The notes under the pieces are model-generated. The model saw only the letters and a list, made by a program, of their open reading frames with translations. It was not told where the DNA came from and made no database searches. Below, one piece after another: positions 1 through 4,605 of a stretch of 27,238 bases of DNA. This stretch comes from a virus, in IMG/VR virus record IMGVR_UViG_3300008266_000380, positions 1 through 27,238 of that record; one strand, given 5' to 3'. The stretch's first letter is position 1. Each line of letters starts with the position of its first letter. Both the position numbers and the translations under genes were made by a program.

Positions 1-101
1 TCGCCGTCACCTAACCATTCCCCGTACCAGGGAGATTCAAGTAAAGCGTCGATGATTCGTTGCGTGATTAGTGTTCTGAGGGTCGTTGTTATTGTGTCCA
101 T
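1..101 (-). CDS. Partial leftward hypothetical protein (N-terminus only)
   Basis: The ATG on the minus strand lies at 99-101 and the frame is open for 33 codons to the window edge, so the C-terminus is missing. The visible N-terminus (MDTITTTLRTLITQRIIDAL) is Thr-rich and then amphipathic, followed by an aromatic-acidic stretch with two Trp. It resembles no family I can name. A GGAG ribosome-binding site sits 7 bases upstream, inside the AATGGAGA motif that also precedes the next two leftward genes. An in-frame ATG inside that motif would add four residues, but is less likely because in the third gene the same ATG is out of frame. It is probably the third gene of a small leftward operon. Confidence 0.6.
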   Translation of the reverse strand, partial: MDTITTTLRTLITQRIIDALLESPWYGEWLGDG

Positions 102-119
102 GTTTTTCTCCATTCGTTG

Positions 120-428
120 TTAGTCAGTAATCCGTACGAGTAAAACGTCCCCGCTTTCTGAGATGTCGAGATGCCAAAACGAGTCACCTCTTTTTACTTT
201 TGTATTGGTCAGTACCTCGTCCCATACTTCCCAGTACAAATCGCCGTTTTGGTGTGGTCCCATTTCTAGGATCTCTCTTTGTTGATCGGTCATCATGTCG
301 TGAGCGGTACACATGACTGCATACCGTTGGGGCACGTAAATGCCGTGTGAGCCGTCTACCAAACAAATTGAGTCATGTACCGGAAAACCCCATTTGGTGT
401 CTTTTTGTTCTTTTTGTTTGTTGTTCAT
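120..428 (-). CDS. Small hypothetical protein, leftward operon
   Basis: 102-residue protein of unknown function, beginning MNNKQKEQKD. It is acidic overall with several Trp, a Met-rich middle (MCTAHDMM) and no membrane segment or recognisable motif. I chose the ATG at 428 because AATGGAGAGG directly upstream supplies a GGAG ribosome-binding site, as it does for both flanking leftward genes. An in-frame ATG at 440 overlaps the stop codon of the preceding gene (TAATG) and would add MERD; coupled initiation there is possible. Small unknown leftward genes opposite a late operon are typical of early host-takeover genes in phages, but that role is inference from position only. Confidence 0.7.
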   Translation of the reverse strand: MNNKQKEQKDTKWGFPVHDSICLVDGSHGIYVPQRYAVMCTAHDMMTDQQREILEMGPHQNGDLYWEVWDEVLTNTKVKRGDSFWHLDISESGDVLLVRITD

Positions 429-439
429 GTCCCTCTCCA

Positions 440-655
440 TTACTTTACAAGGCGTAAAATTGAGTCAGTCGAACAGAGCTTCATCAAATCACGGTACTCA
501 CATACGCTCAGTAATTGAGCATCAGGTGCGTATGTGTTGATTAACTCTCTGAGCGTGTCGAATTTCTCGGGTGTCTCGTTAATGTCGTAGTCCTCGCACA
601 CACAGGTATCAACGTAATCAGCTAAAGATTCTAAAGTGTCGAAGTATTTGTTCAT
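440..655 (-). CDS. Small acidic hypothetical protein, first gene of leftward operon
   Basis: 71-residue acidic protein beginning MNKYFDTLESLADYVDTCVC. It contains four cysteines (C18, C20 and two near the C-terminus) that do not form a recognisable zinc-ribbon spacing. The start at 655 is supported by GGAG within AATGGAGAAA upstream. The ATG inside that motif is out of frame here, which shows that the motif acts as a ribosome-binding site rather than a start. The stop codon overlaps an ATG of the next gene (TAATG). It is the first gene downstream of the putative leftward promoter at 705-732. Function is unknown; an early phage protein is the best guess. Confidence 0.7.
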   Translation of the reverse strand: MNKYFDTLESLADYVDTCVCEDYDINETPEKFDTLRELINTYAPDAQLLSVCEYRDLMKLCSTDSILRLVK

Positions 656-692
656 GTCCGTTTCTCCATTCGTTAATCAGTCTAATCACTGA

Positions 693-718
693 CTATGTAT
701 ACATAGTATAGTACTATG
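693..718. promoter_or_regulatory. Overlapping operator-like palindromes
   Basis: Bases 693-706 form a perfect 14-bp palindrome (CTATGTA / TACATAG). It overlaps a second inverted repeat, CATAGTA (702-708) and TACTATG (712-718), with a 3-base spacer; an inner 10-bp palindrome lies at 708-717. The pair covers the -10 region of a possible leftward promoter and lies upstream of a helix-turn-helix gene at 925. Tandem dyads of this size are what a Cro/CI-like dimer would bind. The symmetry is seen in the sequence; binding is inference. Confidence 0.5.
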
Positions 719-732
719 ATGACATTGTGCAA
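705..732 (-). promoter_or_regulatory. Possible leftward sigma70-type promoter
   Basis: Read on the minus strand, TATACT (705-710) is a good -10 hexamer. TTGCAC (727-732) lies 16 bases upstream and is only a weak -35 match (TTG conserved). Transcription would start about 45 bases before the ATG of the leftward gene at 655. The -10 lies within the operator-like palindromes, which would allow repression by occlusion. Confidence 0.35.
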
Positions 733-891
733 GGGAAAAGATTCAAAAAGATCGCGTGATGATTGTGTAACGTGGTCGCGGGGTTATGAACTATTCGCAA
801 AAAAATTAAAAAAAACGAAGAATCTTTTGAATAAAAACGGGGTCTAGATCGTCATACAGAACAGTTACGTAGAAACACGTACTACGTTGCA

Positions 892-906
892 TCACTCGCA
901 CAGTGA
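892..906. promoter_or_regulatory. Short dyad upstream of the regulator gene
   Basis: TCACT (892-896) and AGTGA (902-906) form a 5-bp inverted repeat with a 5-base spacer, 18 bases before the start codon of the helix-turn-helix gene. It could be an autoregulatory site or a small mRNA hairpin near its translation start. The repeat is short and could be chance. Confidence 0.25.
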
Positions 907-924
907 GCGCACAATGAATCCATA

Positions 925-1215
925 ATGGCTTACAAAAGATATGGTGAAAACATTAAGATGAATCCTAAGTACCCGTTTATAGGGTCCTATCGACACGCTG
1001 TGCCCTATTCTCGTGGCAATCCATACTATCAGGTGCGTAAGAGATTAGGCCTCACTCAAGCCGCTCTAGGCGCTCTATTGGGGTGTACGTGGCAAGCGAT
1101 TCAATACCGTGAAAAGAGTAAGAGACTGTTTCACGTGATGGAGCTTATGGTACTCGCCGACATCTCCAAGATGAGTGACACTGAGTTTATGCAGATGTTA
1201 CGTGATATCGCATAG
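925..1215 (+). CDS. Small XRE/Cro-like helix-turn-helix regulator
   Basis: 96-residue protein. After a basic, Tyr-rich N-terminal arm (about residues 1-34) comes a Cro/C1-type HTH: YYQVRKRLGLTQAALGALLG (34-53) gives helix 1 and helix 2, and CTWQAIQYREK (54-64) fits the recognition helix. The C-terminal third (about 70-96) is probably a dimerisation helix. The family binds operator DNA as dimers, and the overlapping palindromes at 693-718 are natural candidate sites. The ATG at 925 has only weak ribosome-binding signal; an internal ATG at 958 preceded by GGTG is an alternative start that keeps the HTH intact. It lies between divergent early genes and the late operon, so it may set the early/late switch; that role is inferred. 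Confidence 0.7.
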   Translation: MAYKRYGENIKMNPKYPFIGSYRHAVPYSRGNPYYQVRKRLGLTQAALGALLGCTWQAIQYREKSKRLFHVMELMVLADISKMSDTEFMQMLRDIA

Positions 1216-1473
1216 TTATAATAAATTGACCGATAAGTGTCCTTATATGACGTTACGCCAAAGGTGTATACTTGTTAGGTAAGTGCCTGAATCGATTCAA
1301 AAAGTATGCAGGGAATCTCGCTAATAGGGCTACGTTTCTCTTTTTGGTTTCAAATCGGAAACGCAGAGGTACCGGTTACATGTATATCCCTCTCCCCACA
1401 AAAAAATCCCGATCTACTATGAACCCATAGTGCTGTTATAACTATCCCCGTCTATATGTAATCAAACACAGTT
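1216..1473. other. Non-coding stretch upstream of the packaging/late operon
   Basis: No convincing gene here: the longest ATG frame (38 codons from 1306) lacks a ribosome-binding site. The stretch holds -10-like hexamers TATAAT (1217-1222), TATACT (1267-1272) and TATAAC (1437-1442), none with a good -35 at normal spacing. TGTATACT at 1265-1272 is one base off the TGTATACA core of the palindrome at 693-706. CGTTTC (1333-1338) and GAAACG (1358-1363) form a weak hairpin. The late-operon promoter is most likely in this stretch, but I cannot choose a site. A phage-encoded polymerase or activator with its own promoter sequence is also possible. Confidence 0.4.
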
Positions 1474-1896
1474 ATGAGTGACGAAACAAAAGAGTTAGAA
1501 GTTTTACCACCTGTGATGCAGCCTAAGCCTCATACGAGGGACCATCAGCGTAATGAGGATTTAGCGTGTCAGGTGCGGGATTTGGGACGGTTAGGGTTGT
1601 CGAAGGGTAATGCTGCGTTAGCTGCGAGGATAAGTGTGTATCTGTTGGATAAGTATTACCTGGAGGATTACTTGGAGGGTGTTGCGTCGATGCAGAGAGG
1701 TTTAGCGAGTGTGGCGATAGCTGAGGCGATGAATGGGAATACGCCGATATTGTTGCATTTGATTAAGACTAAGTTGGGTTGGAGTGAGCAGCAGATTATT
1801 GAGCATGTTGGTGAGATACGTGCTGTGGTGAGTGCCAAGCCGATGAGCAAGGAAGAATTTGTTCAGAAGTATCTGTCGAAGGATGAAGAGACGTAG
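1474..1896 (+). CDS. terS: Putative terminase small subunit
   Basis: 140 residues. Small terminase subunits recognise the phage DNA and feed it to the large subunit. After a disordered N-terminus, residues 35-62 (starting RDLGRLGLSKGNAALA) look like the HTH of small terminases. Residues 88-103 (GNTPILLHLIKTKLGW) match the family pattern in which a Gly-Asn/Asp pair is followed by a hydrophobic helix, Lys-rich, ending in GW. The length is typical. It lies 1.3 kb upstream of the large subunit, with accessory genes between them. The coding strand is strikingly G-rich and C-poor compared with its neighbours, which may indicate separate acquisition. The call rests on pattern and position, not on a search. 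Confidence 0.65.
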   Translation: MSDETKELEVLPPVMQPKPHTRDHQRNEDLACQVRDLGRLGLSKGNAALAARISVYLLDKYYLEDYLEGVASMQRGLASVAIAEAMNGNTPILLHLIKTKLGWSEQQIIEHVGEIRAVVSAKPMSKEEFVQKYLSKDEET

Positions 1897-1907
1897 TATG
1901 TAGACAT

Positions 1908-2019
1908 AGACCGTTGGTTCCGTTAGTGGTGACCGTTTTTGCTGTTTCCCAGGTCCGGTATCAGATTTGTGGTTTGTCCGAAGATTAACAGCGTCAGGCA
2001 ACCGACAACGGTCTTTTTT
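1908..2019 (+). ncRNA. Candidate structured RNA closed by a long-range stem and U-tract
   Basis: AGACCGTTG (1908-1916) pairs perfectly with CAACGGTCT (2006-2014), and a run of six T follows (2014-2019). Three further pairs (GTT 1917-1919 with AAC 2000-2002) extend the stem past a 3-base bulge. Inside, GCTGTT (1941-1946) pairs with AACAGC (1987-1992). The result is a nested structure of about 110 nt with a terminator-like 3' end, in the only sizeable non-coding gap of the packaging region. It does not fit a tRNA. It could be a small phage RNA, an attenuator, or simply a long-loop terminator before the DUF551 gene. The pairing is seen; the function is unknown. Confidence 0.4.
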
Positions 2020-2033
2020 GATTGGAGGCATGA

Positions 2034-2402
2034 ATGACTAAGACACCTGAGCAGATGGCAGAGGATTGGCTTTTAGGTCGCTGGTATGCGGTCCATGACC
2101 CGACAATCTCGGGTGAAAGCAAAGTTGCCTTTCTTGCTGGCTACAAGGCTGGTCAAGAGCATCCATTTCAGTTTCAAACAAAGATGTGGGTTGACCCGAT
2201 TGGACCACAAGACCGTTGGATCAGCGTAAAGGAGCGGCTGCCGGAGGATGGGCAAGATGTTTTGGCTTGTGTCAATGGACAGGTGCTTATCAGCTATGTT
2301 CACGGCATGAAGGGATTTAGTAACGAGTGGGGATTAGCTGAGAACGGCGAAACGATATGGCCTTCTCACTGGATGCCGCTACCTGAGCCGCCGGGGGAAT
2401 AA
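2034..2402 (+). CDS. DUF551-domain protein
   Basis: 122 residues. The C-terminal half carries the DUF551 hallmarks: WISVKERLPEDGQDVLA (residues 63-79) at the start and SHWMPLPEPP (111-120) at the end. The N-terminal half (AEDWLLGRW, FLAGYKAGQ) resembles the short helical module often found before DUF551 in phage proteins. DUF551 proteins are common in phages and prophages; the molecular role is unknown. GGAGG at 2024-2028 gives a strong ribosome-binding site, just after the U-tract of the candidate RNA. The stop overlaps the next start (TAATG). Confidence 0.88.
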   Translation: MTKTPEQMAEDWLLGRWYAVHDPTISGESKVAFLAGYKAGQEHPFQFQTKMWVDPIGPQDRWISVKERLPEDGQDVLACVNGQVLISYVHGMKGFSNEWGLAENGETIWPSHWMPLPEPPGE

Positions 2403-2632
2403 TGTTCAGGCATATAGACTTTACAAAAACTACTAAAGGTATTCCGAAGAAAGGCGAAGAAACAGCCGAAGATATAAAGTATTGGAAAGCCATAATAAAA
2501 GCACGAGACCAGCATAGTAAAAAAATAGAATCGCAAGGTTACTGGGAGCGCATGTACGACTTGGATGGAGCAGCAATCTCTGAGGAACTTTATGCCATTC
2601 CTGGTTGGTGGTTTGAGGAGAACGACAAATAG
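2402..2632 (+). CDS. Small hypothetical protein
   Basis: 76 residues, charged, with Lys-rich and Glu-rich stretches and a C-terminus ending GWWFEENDK. There is no Cys motif, signal peptide or membrane segment. Its ATG overlaps the stop of the DUF551 gene (TAATG), so translation is probably coupled. The central part (DIKYWKAIIKARDQHSKKIE) would form a charged helix. I recognise no family; the position suggests an accessory gene of the packaging region. Confidence 0.7.
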   Translation: MFRHIDFTKTTKGIPKKGEETAEDIKYWKAIIKARDQHSKKIESQGYWERMYDLDGAAISEELYAIPGWWFEENDK

Positions 2633-2648
2633 TGAGCGACATTAAGGA

Positions 2649-2828
2649 ATGAAAGAGAGGCGTTTCCGAACGGTCTATTATCGCTGTCCTAAATGCTATC
2701 AACTAGGGATATACGTGACTAACACTAAGTTTGTGCGATGTGGGACAAAACGGTGTGAGGTTAGGTTCTGTTACATACGCAATCAAGTTAGTAGAGCTGA
2801 GTACGAGCGTATAATGTGGGGTTTGTGA
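2649..2828 (+). CDS. 59-residue zinc-ribbon-like microprotein
   Basis: A short ORF reading MKERRFRTVYYRCPKCYQLG and ending MWGL. Cys pairs at 13/16 (CPKC) and 31/36 (CGTKRC), plus C41, are spaced as in a treble-clef or ribbon zinc site. It is very basic (many Arg and Lys), so nucleic-acid binding is plausible. An in-frame stop lies two codons upstream, fixing the ATG at 2649; AAGGA abuts it but the spacing is poor. Its stop overlaps the ATG at 2828 of the next Cys-pair protein (TGATG), which supports real translation. It is the first of three consecutive CxxC microproteins. Confidence 0.6.
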   Translation: MKERRFRTVYYRCPKCYQLGIYVTNTKFVRCGTKRCEVRFCYIRNQVSRAEYERIMWGL

Positions 2829-3031
2829 TGGGTCTAGAACATAGCGTAAAGGATGAGTCAGAGCACACTCGTAGGTGTCCGTGGTGCAATCACATCAGTA
2901 CCGTAAGCGTTGTGGATGGTAAGGATAATTACTTTTACTGCCAAAACCCTGCGTGTAGTGTAGAGCGTATATACGGTGATAATGCCGTTATGACTGGTAG
3001 CTATGACCCAAGAGACAGAGAAATACTTTAA
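2828..3031 (+). CDS. Zinc-ribbon microprotein
   Basis: 67 residues with C17-PWC20 and C38-QNPAC43, an arrangement typical of small zinc ribbons (CxxC then CxxxxC). I prefer the ATG at 2828, which overlaps the stop of the upstream microprotein. An in-frame ATG at 2816 would add MGFV. The last 29 bases overlap the next gene in another frame. Such ribbons usually bind nucleic acid or act as small structural or adaptor folds; nothing shows which. It sits immediately upstream of the large terminase with two sibling Cys-pair proteins. Confidence 0.65.
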   Translation: MGLEHSVKDESEHTRRCPWCNHISTVSVVDGKDNYFYCQNPACSVERIYGDNAVMTGSYDPRDREIL

Positions 3032-3188
3032 GTGTCCTGAGTGTGGTGCCGTTGCTGAAGTGAGCGACGATTTAGAGCCAGGCGAGTTTGAGGTCTGCTT
3101 GGAGTGTTTGGAAGAGGTAGACGTAAGAACTAATCCAGCTATCTGGGAAGAGTTTTGGATGTACTGCCAAAAGCTAAAACATGGATGA
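3003..3188 (+). CDS. Acidic zinc-ribbon microprotein before the terminase
   Basis: 61 residues starting MTQETEKYFKCPECGAVAEV. C11-PEC14 and C32-LEC35 form a classic zinc-ribbon pair spaced 17 residues apart, and a conserved-looking CPECG knuckle is visible. Unlike the first microprotein of the trio it is strongly acidic (many Glu and Asp), so it is more likely a protein-binding than a DNA-binding ribbon. It overlaps the previous gene by 29 bases and the large terminase gene by 8 bases, implying tight translational coupling with both. Confidence 0.7.
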   Translation: MTQETEKYFKCPECGAVAEVSDDLEPGEFEVCLECLEEVDVRTNPAIWEEFWMYCQKLKHG

Positions 3189-4605
3189 TTACCTCGCTGA
3201 CAGACGAATTGATGAGAACATCGTCTGGGCTCCGCAGCCAGGTCCACAAGAGGCGTTAGTACACTGTCCCATAACTCTTATAGGCTACGGTGGCGCACGA
3301 GGTGGTGGTAAGACCGATGGGGTACTAGGTAAGTTTGCAATCGTTCAAGAACAACTTGGCCAGGACTTTAACGCCATATTCTTCCGTAAAGAGCTACCCC
3401 AGGCAGACGACCTTATCGAACGTGCCAAGCAGATATACTTACCGCTAAAAGCTCATTGGCAGGACCAAAAGAAGCAATTCACGTTTCTTAACGGTGGTCG
3501 GTTACGGTTTAGGCCACTAGCTGACGATTCGGACGCTGAGAAGTATCAGGGACAAAACCTAAGCCATTGTGCTGTAGAAGAGGCAGGAAACTATGCTGAC
3601 CCTGCGCCAATATGGAAGCTGTTTGGAGCCTTGCGAGGTAAAGGTGGTGGTCAGGTCATACTTACCTTTAACCCTGGCGGTATTGGTCACTCGTGGCTTA
3701 AAGAGCTGTTTATAAGACCGGCACCAAAGGGAATGAAGTTGTTAAGGAAAGACCTGCCTAACGGTGCTGGCTTTGATTACATTTATATCCCGTCACGGGT
3801 ACATGATAACCAAATACTGTTAGCAAAAGACCCAGAATACATTAACCGCTTGCACATGGTCGGTAGTCCAGAACTGGTGCGAGCGTGGCTAGAGGGAGAC
3901 TTTGAGATCCATGAGGGTAGTTACTTTCCTGAGTTCAGTAGCAAGCATATCGTTAGTCCTTTTAACGTGCCTAAACATTGGCCTCGGTATCTTGGTTATG
4001 ACTGGGGTTTTCGTAGTCCTTTTGCCGCTGTATGGGGTGCTGTTAGTTCTGGCAGGGATGACGCAGGAAACGAGGTCCCATACCCAAAAGGAAGCATTGT
4101 TGTCTACCGAGAGCTTTGGGGCAAAGGAGTCGACAACGTCGAGCAAGCAAATCGAATTGCTTCTCTTTCCGTGGGAGAAAATCCACTAGGCTATGCCGAC
4201 CCGTCAATTTTTAAGCATGACGGTGGACCGAGCATAAATGACCAGCTCACCGCCGTTTTTAGCAAGTACAAGCATCCACCGTTTAAAGCGGCAGACAATG
4301 ACCGGCTATCGGGTTGGTCGCAGATACGACAAAGGTTGGTTAATAAACCACCCTTGCTGTATATTTTTGCTACGTGTCCGTATCTTATCCAGACCCTTCC
4401 AGCTTTGGCCATCGACAAACGGAAGCCAGAGGATGCCGACAGCGCAGGAGATGATCACTGTTGCGATGCCTTACGATACATGTGTAAGGCTAGGTTGATT
4501 GATAGCAAGTGGGAACAACCTGCGGAAGTGTTCAACAAAGGTGTTATTAAGTTACAAGCGTATATTGCGCACATGCGCCAACAAGCCAGTAGGCCAAAAA
4601 TATGA
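3181..4605 (+). CDS. terL: Terminase large subunit (packaging ATPase-nuclease)
   Basis: 474 residues, normal family length. The N-terminal ATPase has Walker A GGARGGGKT (37-45), Walker B CAVEEAG (130-136, catalytic Glu pair 133/134) and coupling motif LTFNPGG (161-167). The C-terminal RNase H-like nuclease has its acidic residues in GYDWGF (D274), YADPS (D340) and the late segment around 424-429 (GDDHCCDALRY). The enzyme pumps DNA into the prohead through the portal and cuts concatemers. The ATG lies inside the 3' end of the upstream microprotein gene, and the stop overlaps the portal start by 4 bases (ATGA). All key residues are present, so the gene looks intact. DNA end type (cos, pac or terminal repeats) cannot be told from here. 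Confidence 0.97.
   Translation: MDDYLADRRIDENIVWAPQPGPQEALVHCPITLIGYGGARGGGKTDGVLGKFAIVQEQLGQDFNAIFFRKELPQADDLIERAKQIYLPLKAHWQDQKKQFTFLNGGRLRFRPLADDSDAEKYQGQNLSHCAVEEAGNYADPAPIWKLFGALRGKGGGQVILTFNPGGIGHSWLKELFIRPAPKGMKLLRKDLPNGAGFDYIYIPSRVHDNQILLAKDPEYINRLHMVGSPELVRAWLEGDFEIHEGSYFPEFSSKHIVSPFNVPKHWPRYLGYDWGFRSPFAAVWGAVSSGRDDAGNEVPYPKGSIVVYRELWGKGVDNVEQANRIASLSVGENPLGYADPSIFKHDGGPSINDQLTAVFSKYKHPPFKAADNDRLSGWSQIRQRLVNKPPLLYIFATCPYLIQTLPALAIDKRKPEDADSAGDDHCCDALRYMCKARLIDSKWEQPAEVFNKGVIKLQAYIAHMRQQASRPKI

Larger units (their letters stand above)
656..924. other. Divergent intergenic regulatory region
   Basis: This 269-base region separates the leftward small genes from the rightward regulator gene. 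It holds two overlapping palindromes (693-718), a possible leftward promoter, an A-rich tract around 799-838 that could act as bent DNA or an UP-like element, and a short dyad at 892-906. A Lys-rich 43-codon ORF (716-847, plus strand) is present but has no ribosome-binding site and overlaps the palindromes, so I do not call it. No tRNA or strong terminator is visible. Confidence 0.6.

Noticed and set aside
716-847. Lys-rich 43-codon ORF on the plus strand in the divergent region
   Set aside because: No ribosome-binding site, overlaps the palindromes, and its Lys content comes from the A-rich tract.
1306-1422. 38-codon ORF before the small terminase gene
   Set aside because: No ribosome-binding site and no protein-like pattern; the region better fits control DNA.
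1908-2019. tRNA in the gap after the small terminase gene
   Set aside because: No acceptor stem of seven pairs with a T-loop GTTC at the right place and no anticodon arm; pairing is long-range instead.
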